Positions 22,286 to 32,249 of a stretch of DNA of 38,582 nucleotides are shown piece by piece. The first letter of the stretch is position 1. Each line of letters starts with the position of its first letter. The DNA is taken from positions 1 to 38,582 of the IMG/VR virus record IMGVR_UViG_3300010885_009426, one strand, 5' to 3'. The stretch is from a virus. The translations under genes were made by a program, and so were the position numbers. The notes beneath the pieces were generated by a model. The model saw nothing but the letters and a program-made list of their open reading frames with translations, did not search any database and was not told the origin of the DNA.

Positions 22286-23157
22286 TATGCGCCACCCAAT
22301 AGTGAGAAGACCTGATTGATTGCTTTACCTGCTGAGTATGCACCAAACTCCCCAGGTGCAGCCTTCATTGCTTGCTCTTCAGCTGCAACACCAAGAGTAG
22401 TTGGATCCTCAACATTGGATAGTTGACGCTTTCTGTCCATATCTTGAATAGCTTGAACTGCAATTTTTACTTCTGCTGGGGTTGCTGCTCTGCCAAGTAA
22501 CTGAAAGAATGCATCTCCAGTTTGTTTTGCTGCGTCTTCTCTTGAGACAACAGATACGGTTCGACCAGTACCCATTGATGGTGGACCAACAAAATCACCA
22601 GATGTCCACAGATTTACCAATGCTTTCAATGTACGGCGTCTATCATTCGCCGTTACCATAAAGTTTCCTATTGCATTTGAGTCAGCATTACTTAAGCTAA
22701 TTCCATATAAAGCTTGCGAACTAGGTTTCCCGTCTCCGTAATAACCAAGCCCAACCAAAGCTTTAAAGAATTGTGTGCGGTCAGCCTCATTCTTTAATCT
22801 AAAGAACTCTGTGTCTATCTCTGAACTTGGATCATAGATATCCCTAGATGGCGCATCATTTTCATCAACCAACTTATCGCCTGTGTAAAACCATTTTGAT
22901 CCACCAGGTCCACGCTGTACCGTAATTGTTTTTGGAAGCAAAGCAGGCAAACTAGTTGGATCCATGCCTTTACTTTCGCGTGGATATGTTACTGCTTCGT
23001 CCTGAATAATTTTTTGAGTTGTTGGATTGTTAGGATTAATAGCAATTGGGGTTTTAGGGATAAAAGTTTCTTCGCCTTGTGCACCAGTAACACCAGGGTC
23101 GTTCTCTCCTATGAGGGTAGTTATGTTTTGTTCTGAGTTTTTGTCGTCTTTAGCCAT
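22285..23157 (-). CDS. structural protein with a lysozyme-like or peptidoglycan-site-like motif
   Basis: A 290-residue protein. After a disordered N-terminus it has FFKALVGLGYYGDGKPSSQA and NAIGNFMVTANDRRRTLKAL, resembling a short domain repeated in phage internal proteins, then DAFFQLLGRAATPAEVKIAV, a helical pair similar to a motif seen in internal virion proteins. The motif's function is not known to me. It is coupled to the giant gene by TAATG, so the two products probably work in the same particle compartment. Confidence 0.68.
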   Translation of the reverse strand: MAKDDKNSEQNITTLIGENDPGVTGAQGEETFIPKTPIAINPNNPTTQKIIQDEAVTYPRESKGMDPTSLPALLPKTITVQRGPGGSKWFYTGDKLVDENDAPSRDIYDPSSEIDTEFFRLKNEADRTQFFKALVGLGYYGDGKPSSQALYGISLSNADSNAIGNFMVTANDRRRTLKALVNLWTSGDFVGPPSMGTGRTVSVVSREDAAKQTGDAFFQLLGRAATPAEVKIAVQAIQDMDRKRQLSNVEDPTTLGVAAEEQAMKAAPGEFGAYSAGKAINQVFSLLGGA

Positions 23158-26100
23158 TATTTTTCAACCTCTGATGAGAGCAATCGTTGCCAGATTCTAT
23201 CAAACTGTGGGTTTTCTTGGGCTAAACGATTACCGAAACTGTAGAGAGACTCAGCTACTGGTTTGGCTTTTTTAGAATTAAAGCTTTTAAGATCCTTGCC
23301 CTCTAACAAAGACTCTCTTGCGCTTAGATATCTAGCAACCAATGGAGCTACTTCGTTGTTTGCCAAACGTGGATCTTTAATAATTTCTTTTAGCAAAATC
23401 AATTGATTATCAAACTCACCAACGGTGAATTCAGCTACTTCGGGGAAGCCTGGATATTCTTGGTGCAGTTTTGTGCGGTAAGCCCTCAGCTTTTCGCTTT
23501 GTGCTTCTGATGGGAAAGCAGGGAACATCTTGCGGGCTGCTCGGAACTTAGCTGAACCAATACGATTCTGTGCTAATTCAACCAGTTCGTCCAGTTTAAG
23601 CGACCTTCGTTTGCCCTCTGATTTCTGTCGATTGTAAACATCTTGGTTAAACTCTGAACCTGTCGGGCCAAAGTAAGCCGCAAGATCTTCATAGTCTTCC
23701 ATCAGGTCTCGGTTCTTAAGTTCCCATTCTCCGAACTCGCCAGTTGCTTCAAGACCATTGACCAAGCTTTCAGTTTTAGAACCAACATACAGCGCTGCTT
23801 CTTCTCCGAAAACTTTAGTAAAACGTGTAACAGCAGTTTCGTAATCCTCTTCCTGCATCTTGCTGAACACTTGAACAAGTTGGTCAACGTAAATATCTTT
23901 GTCCTTAAGTTCTACTTTATATCCAACCTGTGGCGAAGTTGGTCCAAAGAACTGTTGACCAATTCTTATAGCGGTGATAATTCGAGCGTCACGCAAAGAG
24001 TCCTTTTCAAGTTTGGCAAAGCCCTCTTTGGTTGTCAGGTCGTAATCACCAGATGCATACTTTGCTCTGGCTACGTCATTCAATGTTGTGGCAAACGCAT
24101 TGTTTACTGTGTTGTTGTTTTCGTCATGCCAACTGTACATCAAAGATATAAGTTTGTTTGCAACACCTGGCAGCGGATTTATTTGACTTGCTATTTCGCC
24201 TTTTGAAATACCAGCTTTACCATATGGTAACAAAATTTCTACGATCTTGCTTGTTTCTGGTTTGTTTCTCAACAGGAAAGAAGCTGGGATTTGAGCCAAC
24301 GGTCCAAGACCTGGAATCCAGCTCATACCCTGACTAAGTTGAGAAACTGGTGCCTCAAAAAAGGAATCAACACCAGCTGCTTTGAGTGCTGCTGGAAGCC
24401 CAAACCACATAGGGAACTTAAAGAACATTTGTTTTGATTGTGGGTCCTGATACCAGAATCCGCGACCGTCTCCATCTGGATCTGCCTGCCCAAGATTACC
24501 CGCATAACGCACACCTCTCGTCAAACGAGTTGGGTCTTCCAAGATAAGTCCTGCATAGGTCCCAATAATTTCTCGCCATGCACCAATAAACGGAAAGATG
24601 ATTCGCAAAGAATCCTCAAGGTTGTTTCTTGAAGATGCGTCGTAAAGCAAACCTTTAGTTTTGCTAACCCCTACAAGACGAGCGTAATCATCTAGATCTT
24701 TTACCGTTAAGGTTCCATTTCCAGGTGTTGCCGCTACCTTCTGTAGTTTTGCCGCAGTTTCTTTGCTGCCAATATACTTACCAATGTCGCCACCTGATTG
24801 CTGTTTAAGCTTGGTAATTAACCCCTGTGCTTCACTTGCTGAAAGCTTGTCAATGTGATTGGCAATTTCGTCATAGTAAAACTTTCTAAAAACTGGGCTG
24901 CGCTCTAACGTCTTTGCCCACTTCTGTCCATACATTTGAGAGAAAAAGAAATCGGTAAAATCATCCAGCTTTTCCTGGGTAGATGCCAACCATGCTTTTC
25001 CTTCTTTTGTATTTGGGGTTGTCATTTCTTTTGGAAACTGCAAAGGAAGACCCTTTTGCATTCCGAGATCGTCCGTTACTGGTATGCGATTAATTAATTT
25101 GATTGCATCTGGGTGGTAGTTGAATGACCCTTGACCAGTTGCCGAACCATCTAGAACTTTTCTGACTACAACATTTTTCCCGTCAAAAGCCATAACAACA
25201 GCATCTGTTTCATTTTCGTCTACCGATTTCTTTAACTTAACAAAAGCCCCAGGCTTTAGATCTTGGTCCGCACGCTTGATTACGAAGTCGTTTGGGGTAA
25301 GGGTGATATTGGTTTCAAGTGGAACGCGATCAAATGCTGCTATGAAAAGAACATCTTCAAATTCGCCAGTTTCGTTTTTAATGTTTGCATACGGGATATC
25401 TCTTGAGTGAGAACGCAACCATTCGCGTCGTGCTTGTGGGGGAAGACCACTTAATGATCTGCCTGGACTTTTAATTTCATCCCCTTGTCTTGAAACAAAA
25501 GGGATGCCACGTTTGTAGGCACCATCGATCTGTCTAAAATTTTCAGCCTTGTCAGCAACTGTTGACAGCTCGTCAAGGATTTCATCTTCTGCCTTATTGA
25601 AAAGCAAACCGCGAGCAGCTGTTCTCTGCAACTCGTCGCTATTTGACAAACGCAAAGAATCCAAAGCCGCTTCTGCATATATTCTTCTACCGTCAGCGCG
25701 TGAGACTGTTCGCCAATCTTTTGTGCTGCGCAAATGTCGCCCAAAACCTGTTGTGCCTAAACCCTGTCTTGCTGATGATAGTTGCAATAAATCGGAATGT
25801 TCTTCCCGCAACTCTTTCCATGCTGCTCTAATCTCTTCGTTGTTCTTTTCTTTATCTTTTCCAAATAACTGAGGACCCTTTACGGTCAATTGCTCGCCCA
25901 AAATAGAGCGCTGTTTTGTTGAGAGGTCATATTTTTTGGCAAGCTTAATAAGCTTGTTGGCGGCTTTTGTTTCGCCTATCAAAAGAGAAATGTATTCACC
26001 TGGGTGGTTCAAGAATCCAGTCCCAGCACCCAATGCCATGCGCAACTGTGCGTCAATTGAGTTACGCATAATGTAACCAACTGTTGCAAGGTTTAATGGT

Positions 26101-28208
26101 TTCCATATCAAGTTTTGTACACCGTCGATGATGTCAACCCATACAGCTTGTTCTCCAGTATGAACCCTTTTTGTAGATCTTTTAACAAGTCGTTCTTGCT
26201 CCTGCTCAAGAGCGCGTACTTTTCTTCTTGTTATATCATCGGCTATTTCGTTTGCAGGATACTTGCCCAATTCGGCCGTGATTTCGTCATAACGTTCTTG
26301 GTTTACAATTTCTTTGACCATTATTTTTGAGCGCTTTGAAAAGATTGGTTTTGTAATTTTTCCCTGTAAGCCAATGGTATTTAAGGCATCTCTAAACAAT
26401 GGGTTACTTGTCAATCTTCGCAATTCTCTTGGGTCTGGAAGAGTTTGAACTCGATCAAACAATTGCGAAAGCTGCATTGGACGAGCAAAAGCCATGTTTG
26501 CGTTCCCTAATTCCGCTGCTTTCTCCATGTACTCGTTCCATACAGATGGAGGGAAATACTTCTTGATCATGTCCCCGTACGTCTTCATGAATCCGTTGTC
26601 TGTTTCTACGCCCATTCTGTCAGTCATGTATGAGCGAAGTTTTTGAGAACGCTTCTGTGCTCGCTGGAAAAGAAGATCGATTGTTTCATCCCTAACCCCA
26701 TTAAGGTTCAAGGTTTCTTTTAGATATAGCTCGTAAACTTTGTACGCATCACGCTGATCGTCCGAAGCAGATATAGCTTTAAACTTGTCAAGTGCTTCTT
26801 TTGTGAACTCGGAAAGTCTTTCACGGGTAGCACCAGCTGTTTTTAGAGAGTTGACCATGCTTTGAACAGCTTTAATGCGATCAACGTCGTCACCATTAAT
26901 TACTATCTGATCGCTCGATAGTTGGGTTAACAACCTTGAGTTTTTTAGTGGCCCAATCTGCATACCATATTTAATTGGGTTAAGCAATTTTGATGGCTGA
27001 ATATCTTGAATTCTTGTGCTCAAACTCCCAGTACCAATTGTGTAATTGCCAATTAGTTCTGCTTTTACTTTGTCTACAGTTTTAGCTTTCGCCAATCGTT
27101 GAATCATTTCTGGCGCAAGTTTCCAATTAAATCTTTCAGCTAGTGCAAGTTCGTCTGATTCTTCCGCAATTTGCCTAAGGGCTTTAACTGCCGTTGGGTT
27201 GACGCTCATAAACCTATCCCATTTTTTTGCGTCAAGAGATACACCATCTAGGGATTTGATTAAACCAGATTCAATCTCCAATGCTTTTCGGTATGTACCA
27301 GCATCAGCCTTGGTCATTACTGGAACAACACCTCTAGCAAACTGAAGCGCTTCTGTAAACTTTTCTGCGTCACCAAACACAACGGGCAATGTTTTTACTG
27401 TTAAGCCAGCTGCCTTCAACCCACCAAACAGATACTTGTTTGGATCAGGGGCAGCTATGGATACCATGAAGTCAAGAAAACCAGAAACGCCTGTATGCCA
27501 CCTGCTGTTTTCTGGAATGTTTAAGGTTCCAGCAACACCTCTACCAATAGTGAATGCGGAACCATTTATCGTGCCTCGAATTCTGCGGGCAGCTTCAGAT
27601 TGTTGAGCCATCAGTTCTTCTGACAAGAAGAAACCATCACCTTGGTCATCCCAGTTATTCAGTAATTGAAATAAACTAAAAGAATCCAAAGCGTCTTTGA
27701 TCTCAAAACTTCTTTGTCTTCCCTCTTCGGTCCCCAAAGTACCAAGAGAAAAAACAGTCTGTAGGGCTTCTGGTATGGAAGCCCCAAGTGCACCAGTAGC
27801 GCGGGATGTTTGTTTTAAAGTGCTGTAAAGATTGTCAACACTTCTCTCAAAGAAGTTTCTATCAACTGGCTTGCCCTCGTTAACAGCCTTAATTGCATCA
27901 CCAACTTTGTTGCTAACCAAATATTTTCTTATTGGAGAATACAATTCCTGCACAGAATCTGGGTTATCGTTTAAGTTGCGCGCATGTAATTCTGCTGCTT
28001 TATCTACAGCGTCATCGCTTGCATAATTTTTAGCCAACGAAAGTTGAGTATTAGCTGGGATCCATGGTGCTCGATTGTTGATATAAGAAATACGTTCGGT
28101 TATTAGCGGGTCAACAACTGGTTTGCGGGCAGCAGCTTCTTGCTCCGTTGCAGCTTGCTGTAATAAAACAGACCTGCTTTGTTTATCTAAATTTTTCTGC
28201 CAAGACAT
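23157..28208 (-). CDS. giant internal virion (ejection) protein
   Basis: A 1683-residue protein, about 13% of the genome. It is mostly helical and charged, without tape-measure-like tandem repeats or long membrane spans. A central segment (LNLATVGYIMRNSIDAQLRM, then LNHPGEYISLLIGETKA) recalls the arginine-asparagine helices of very large phage virion proteins. It lies between the portal side and the scaffold, before the capsid gene, so a tape-measure role is less likely than an internal protein injected with the DNA. No enzymatic motif recognised. A virion RNA polymerase was considered, but no supporting motif was seen. Confidence 0.6.
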   Translation of the reverse strand: MSWQKNLDKQSRSVLLQQAATEQEAAARKPVVDPLITERISYINNRAPWIPANTQLSLAKNYASDDAVDKAAELHARNLNDNPDSVQELYSPIRKYLVSNKVGDAIKAVNEGKPVDRNFFERSVDNLYSTLKQTSRATGALGASIPEALQTVFSLGTLGTEEGRQRSFEIKDALDSFSLFQLLNNWDDQGDGFFLSEELMAQQSEAARRIRGTINGSAFTIGRGVAGTLNIPENSRWHTGVSGFLDFMVSIAAPDPNKYLFGGLKAAGLTVKTLPVVFGDAEKFTEALQFARGVVPVMTKADAGTYRKALEIESGLIKSLDGVSLDAKKWDRFMSVNPTAVKALRQIAEESDELALAERFNWKLAPEMIQRLAKAKTVDKVKAELIGNYTIGTGSLSTRIQDIQPSKLLNPIKYGMQIGPLKNSRLLTQLSSDQIVINGDDVDRIKAVQSMVNSLKTAGATRERLSEFTKEALDKFKAISASDDQRDAYKVYELYLKETLNLNGVRDETIDLLFQRAQKRSQKLRSYMTDRMGVETDNGFMKTYGDMIKKYFPPSVWNEYMEKAAELGNANMAFARPMQLSQLFDRVQTLPDPRELRRLTSNPLFRDALNTIGLQGKITKPIFSKRSKIMVKEIVNQERYDEITAELGKYPANEIADDITRRKVRALEQEQERLVKRSTKRVHTGEQAVWVDIIDGVQNLIWKPLNLATVGYIMRNSIDAQLRMALGAGTGFLNHPGEYISLLIGETKAANKLIKLAKKYDLSTKQRSILGEQLTVKGPQLFGKDKEKNNEEIRAAWKELREEHSDLLQLSSARQGLGTTGFGRHLRSTKDWRTVSRADGRRIYAEAALDSLRLSNSDELQRTAARGLLFNKAEDEILDELSTVADKAENFRQIDGAYKRGIPFVSRQGDEIKSPGRSLSGLPPQARREWLRSHSRDIPYANIKNETGEFEDVLFIAAFDRVPLETNITLTPNDFVIKRADQDLKPGAFVKLKKSVDENETDAVVMAFDGKNVVVRKVLDGSATGQGSFNYHPDAIKLINRIPVTDDLGMQKGLPLQFPKEMTTPNTKEGKAWLASTQEKLDDFTDFFFSQMYGQKWAKTLERSPVFRKFYYDEIANHIDKLSASEAQGLITKLKQQSGGDIGKYIGSKETAAKLQKVAATPGNGTLTVKDLDDYARLVGVSKTKGLLYDASSRNNLEDSLRIIFPFIGAWREIIGTYAGLILEDPTRLTRGVRYAGNLGQADPDGDGRGFWYQDPQSKQMFFKFPMWFGLPAALKAAGVDSFFEAPVSQLSQGMSWIPGLGPLAQIPASFLLRNKPETSKIVEILLPYGKAGISKGEIASQINPLPGVANKLISLMYSWHDENNNTVNNAFATTLNDVARAKYASGDYDLTTKEGFAKLEKDSLRDARIITAIRIGQQFFGPTSPQVGYKVELKDKDIYVDQLVQVFSKMQEEDYETAVTRFTKVFGEEAALYVGSKTESLVNGLEATGEFGEWELKNRDLMEDYEDLAAYFGPTGSEFNQDVYNRQKSEGKRRSLKLDELVELAQNRIGSAKFRAARKMFPAFPSEAQSEKLRAYRTKLHQEYPGFPEVAEFTVGEFDNQLILLKEIIKDPRLANNEVAPLVARYLSARESLLEGKDLKSFNSKKAKPVAESLYSFGNRLAQENPQFDRIWQRLLSSEVEK

Positions 28209-28588
28209 TAACTTGACTCATACTTGTCAAGTAGGTCACCCAGTCCACTATTTAAATCAAAACGTGCAATATTGCGCAACTCCACCACCGCATCGTTAAG
28301 TGGATTTGGTATTCGGATACCAGCCTGTACTGGACCCATGCCTGGACCAAATGCTGCACCAGCAGTAATTGGTTCATTGGGGCGATTAGTCATTGCAAGC
28401 AAATCAATTTTCTCTCTTGGTTGTTGTGCAGCAACGGCTCGATCGCCAGCAGCAGGCCCAGATGGGACTTGTTGAAGTCCATCCATAAGTTTCTTTACTT
28501 CACCGTACTGATTGCTTGGTCCAACTTTTGGGGTCATAGTGCTACCAATAACGTTTGCCTTGTTTTGTAGGTCTGTCCGTATTGCCAT
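28208..28588 (-). CDS. small structural protein of unknown role
   Basis: A 126-residue protein with a Pro/Gly-rich disordered middle (AAFGPGMGPVQAGIRIPNPL) and a helical end (NDAVVELRNIARFDLNSGLG). It is coupled between portal and giant genes: its start is one base after the portal stop, with GGAGG inside the portal gene. Probably a minor head component. Confidence 0.7.
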   Translation of the reverse strand: MAIRTDLQNKANVIGSTMTPKVGPSNQYGEVKKLMDGLQQVPSGPAAGDRAVAAQQPREKIDLLAMTNRPNEPITAGAAFGPGMGPVQAGIRIPNPLNDAVVELRNIARFDLNSGLGDLLDKYESS

Positions 28589-28589
28589 T

Positions 28590-30347
28590 TCAGCCTCCGA
28601 GTTGTGCTAGTAGTGCGTCTAATCCTTGTGGTCCAGGAGGTGGCTGCATTGGCGCTTCTGCACCCATGCCTGGCATAGCTAACCCTGGCATAGCCTCTGG
28701 AGAACCAGGAGGCACCATTGCTGCTTGCCTGTCTCGTGCACGTTGATCTGTGCGCTTAACAGCTTCATACAGAGTTACGTTCTGTTCAACGACCAAACGG
28801 GTCAAATAAGCTAGATCCTCTGGTTGGTATGGACCGTTTGGATCTACCGCTTGCTGTTGGATAGAGCTAAGTAACGCCGACTCAACACCTTCTGCAACGA
28901 TTCTATCATGTTCTAGGTCAGGGTCGGAGATTAGTGGGTCTGCTTCTCGTGCAGATTCTTTGCTCATCAACCCAGTACCAAGTCGCTGTCCAAGACCAAC
29001 GATCAATCCGTTTACATCCGAACCTGCAGCTGAATAAGTTACGTAATGGAAATCATTATTCCAAAGTTGATTCGGGACATAGATAGCCATGCCTGCTGCT
29101 GCGCGACCTGGAATATAGAACGACTTTTGGAAAGCGCCCCAGTATGCCCGCTCAATAGCGATAGCGATCTTATCCTCCTGAATCATTGACGACTCAAAGA
29201 TTGACTGTGCTTCTTGTACGCGATAGTCAACAGTTGCTGAAAGCACAGCATCACCACGTCGACCCGTACGAATGTTGCTACCTGATTCACCACCAAACTC
29301 TGCAGGGATAGCGCCTTCTAAACGTTCTTGTCGTTCAAGACGATCTAATGCCGTGTCTGTCTTGTAACCAGGATTAACCTGTAATTGCTGGATGTCTCCA
29401 CCTTTAACAACACCGAGCTGACCAATTTTGCCATCAGCTACCTGAATGATCTCAGGGTTTTCGCCTGAACGTGCAACTAAGTATTCCTCTGGGAAAATGC
29501 CACGCTCAATAGCAATCTCTGTTAGCGCTTGAAGTCTTGCGCGTGTGTAGTACATGCCGAGTATGCCGTCAAACTGACCACGTGGTTGGTCTAAGGTAAT
29601 GCGACGTGGGTTAACCACCAATGGCATGCCAGTACGGTTAGGGATTTGTTCGAGCATTACTGCACTAAAACCGCCATACAGAACGCCATCTTCATATGAT
29701 TCATCGCCATTACCTACAGCACACAGTTGGATTCCTTCTGGAGATACATATTCAAGCAATAAAAACTTTTTATCTATCTCTAGATCTTTAAGACCAAGCT
29801 GTCCAACAAGCTTTTCCCCATATGTACGCACCATCCAAGAAACAGTTACGCGATAAGAAAAAATACAATCGTAAGGTAGTGGATCATCTGTGTCTTCTAC
29901 TGGGGCAGCATACGTATCAAGTGGATTACGCACGGTCCAAGTAGGCATCATTGTTTTGAAGTTTGGTTTGATAACTACTGGGGCATTTGAATAAGCCAAC
30001 AGATGTCGAGCCCTACGGCGCAACTTCATATTCATTCTGTTGTGATCCCAAATAGCAAGCATTGCTTGTTTCTTTTGACGTGCTTGGTTTTTTGCACGTT
30101 CAGAACCTTCTTTGGTTGGAGGGAAAAAAGGTTGTGGCATTGTTGATGCAACACGCATTGACATCTGATCCAAACCCTGTACAAGCAGGTTGGCTACAGA
30201 TGTTTTGGAGTTTCTATCTAGTTCGTTAAGTGGAACAACAATGTCGCCATTAGCAAGATCACGAATGCGACGCATCTGTTCTTTGATTGGACCATCATTC
30301 TTTTTTCGTTGGTTGTAAAGCTCAACGATCTCTTGAGCAGCAAGCAT
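28590..30347 (-). CDS. portal protein
   Basis: A 585-residue protein. MLAIWDHNRMNMKLRRRARH, SNAPVVIKPNFKTMMPTWTV and a strand-helix region with TEIAIERGIFPEEYLVARSG resemble head-to-tail connector subunits. It ends with a Pro/Met-rich tail (GMGAEAPMQPPPGPQ) common in portals. It lies two genes after the large terminase, the standard order. The portal forms the ring through which DNA enters. The family call is by pattern and position. Confidence 0.8.
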   Translation of the reverse strand: MLAAQEIVELYNQRKKNDGPIKEQMRRIRDLANGDIVVPLNELDRNSKTSVANLLVQGLDQMSMRVASTMPQPFFPPTKEGSERAKNQARQKKQAMLAIWDHNRMNMKLRRRARHLLAYSNAPVVIKPNFKTMMPTWTVRNPLDTYAAPVEDTDDPLPYDCIFSYRVTVSWMVRTYGEKLVGQLGLKDLEIDKKFLLLEYVSPEGIQLCAVGNGDESYEDGVLYGGFSAVMLEQIPNRTGMPLVVNPRRITLDQPRGQFDGILGMYYTRARLQALTEIAIERGIFPEEYLVARSGENPEIIQVADGKIGQLGVVKGGDIQQLQVNPGYKTDTALDRLERQERLEGAIPAEFGGESGSNIRTGRRGDAVLSATVDYRVQEAQSIFESSMIQEDKIAIAIERAYWGAFQKSFYIPGRAAAGMAIYVPNQLWNNDFHYVTYSAAGSDVNGLIVGLGQRLGTGLMSKESAREADPLISDPDLEHDRIVAEGVESALLSSIQQQAVDPNGPYQPEDLAYLTRLVVEQNVTLYEAVKRTDQRARDRQAAMVPPGSPEAMPGLAMPGMGAEAPMQPPPGPQGLDALLAQLGG

Positions 30348-30349
30348 GG

Positions 30350-32212
30350 CTACCTTCTACCGTTAAGCAAATTTGCCAATGCTGTTGGTTGTTTGCCACC
30401 AGATTTCTTAGCAGCTTTTTTAGCCGCAGCCTTCGTGGCTGGTGCAGCTTTCTTAGCTGCAGCTTTTTTAACTGCCGCAGCTTTCTTAACTGGTTGACGC
30501 AAAGCTTGTTGAGATTTTGGAACAATCGTTCGTACAAAACCATTTGCTTCATTGATTGCCGTAACTTCAGCTTTTCGTTTAGCTTCACTTACTTTTGAAG
30601 CCAATGCTCTTTCGGCGCTAGCTTTTTTGTTTACATCAATAAATTTTCTGTTGTTTCTAATAAATGTATCTTGAACTCCAAGGGTTTGTGATCTAACAAC
30701 ACCCTCCCCACCAGAAGCCATGAACTCATTAAAATCTTTTTGGTCCTTGAATACAGTACGGAATGTAGGTTTTGCTTTTGGGGCTGCAGCTGGAGCTGCG
30801 CTCTTAACATCTGCTAAAGATTTTGGAACTTGAGCTTGAGCTTGACTTGCTTGAGCTTGTCGTTGTGCTCTTACTTCCCACGGAGATGGCGGATATTTAA
30901 ATTGCTGTCCAGCAGGAGATGCAGTTCTATCTGTGTAAGGCTGTTCTTCTGGGGTAAGTTTAACGCTTTTTTTAGTTGGCGCAGGTTTTTGGGTTGGTGC
31001 TTTCTTAGCTACCTCAGTTTTAATATTTTCTACAACTTTGGCATTCTTCATCCCAAGTTCAATTGCGTTATCAGCTTGTGCTTGAAGCTGTGCTTGCAGC
31101 GCAGCATTAGGTGTGCCCTGCATTTGTGGGGCAACATAGGTTTCCTTAGCAGGAGCTGCTTTAACTGGTTTAGCTGCTTTAACTGGTTTAGCTTTTTTAA
31201 CTGGCTTAACCTTTTCAACAACATCGTTGGCGCCCGACTTAACAAACTTAACTCCACCAATTTCGCCAGGAACTTTTGTTTTGCTTGGGGGTTTAGTGAT
31301 AGGACTTGTTAAATTATCAAGACCTTTTACTTTCGGGAACATACGCAAATTCTCGGCTGCTTCTATTGCAGCTTTTGATTTTCTCGCTACGTTTGAAACT
31401 ACCGTGGCAGCAGCAACTAGATTCTTATTGAGTAAAGTTTTGCTACCTTTTTGTGCCAATTTTGATAATGCGGTAGTAACTGGTTTTGATCCACCAAGAC
31501 TACTGATATCTAGTATGGTCCCAGCTGTGTTGATTGCGGCTTCAACAGCTCCAGCTTCACGCAACTTTGGTTTCTTTCCAAACAAACCAGCAACTGCGTT
31601 GATTGTTGGGTTTGTAAACGTTGCTGCCATTGACTCGAGGGTTTCATTGACAATATTTTTTGCACCAACCACAACATCTTTTGCAGCCTGACCTGGAACA
31701 CCAACAGGATTGGTTGCACCATAGCGCTGCAATGGTTTGGCAACATTACGTTCATACCAATTGCTAGTTGATCGCTCTACGCCATATTCAGCATCCCAAC
31801 CTTTTTGGGCAGCTGCTGAAGGTGCTTTAATAATTTTACCTTTGCTCGTACTTTTTTGTACTTGACCAGCCTTAAAGCCAGCGACATCTTTGCCCCTGGT
31901 TGGATCCATGTATCCACCAGTTTGTTTAACTGCAGGTGGCGGAGTTACTTTATTGTTGCCACCAGTAAACTTAGCTACATCTGTTGGTGTGTAAAAACCT
32001 TGACGTTGCACACTACCCGTAACAAACTTTTGTCGAAGAGCAGCTCTGCGTTCTTTGGTTACTTCAACGCCAGACTTCTCAAGTTCTTGTACGCGCGTTT
32101 GTACAAAGTATCGTTTACGCGCCTCTGCAGGATCTAGTTCAGGATTTGCTTGGACAAATTCTTTTCGTTGTCTAATCCGCTCTAGTTCTTGTGGGGTACG
32201 TTTTTTTGCCAT
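30350..32212 (-). CDS. basic protein with a histone-H1-like tail
   Basis: A 620-residue very basic protein. It has Lys/Ala/Pro repeats in the middle (VKKAKPVKAAKPVKAAP at about 350) and a C-terminal stretch (VKKAAAVKKAAAKKAAP then ATKAAAKKAAKKSGGK) close to histone H1 and AlgP-like tails. The N-terminus is helical and charged. These tails bind and condense DNA. The location between terminase and portal suggests a DNA-binding protein used in packaging or carried in the head. No catalytic motif seen. Confidence 0.7.
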   Translation of the reverse strand: MAKKRTPQELERIRQRKEFVQANPELDPAEARKRYFVQTRVQELEKSGVEVTKERRAALRQKFVTGSVQRQGFYTPTDVAKFTGGNNKVTPPPAVKQTGGYMDPTRGKDVAGFKAGQVQKSTSKGKIIKAPSAAAQKGWDAEYGVERSTSNWYERNVAKPLQRYGATNPVGVPGQAAKDVVVGAKNIVNETLESMAATFTNPTINAVAGLFGKKPKLREAGAVEAAINTAGTILDISSLGGSKPVTTALSKLAQKGSKTLLNKNLVAAATVVSNVARKSKAAIEAAENLRMFPKVKGLDNLTSPITKPPSKTKVPGEIGGVKFVKSGANDVVEKVKPVKKAKPVKAAKPVKAAPAKETYVAPQMQGTPNAALQAQLQAQADNAIELGMKNAKVVENIKTEVAKKAPTQKPAPTKKSVKLTPEEQPYTDRTASPAGQQFKYPPSPWEVRAQRQAQASQAQAQVPKSLADVKSAAPAAAPKAKPTFRTVFKDQKDFNEFMASGGEGVVRSQTLGVQDTFIRNNRKFIDVNKKASAERALASKVSEAKRKAEVTAINEANGFVRTIVPKSQQALRQPVKKAAAVKKAAAKKAAPATKAAAKKAAKKSGGKQPTALANLLNGRR

Positions 32213-32249
32213 CTAGTCTCCAAATCCTGTATGTACAAAATAGCACATA

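Noticed and set aside
23157-28208. Tape-measure protein
   Set aside because: Wrong position (before the capsid gene) and no repeat or membrane-span pattern; no tail-tube genes were found.
30350-32212. CRISPR-like or direct-repeat array in the Lys/Ala-rich gene
   Set aside because: Repeats are irregular, in frame and explained by the protein sequence.
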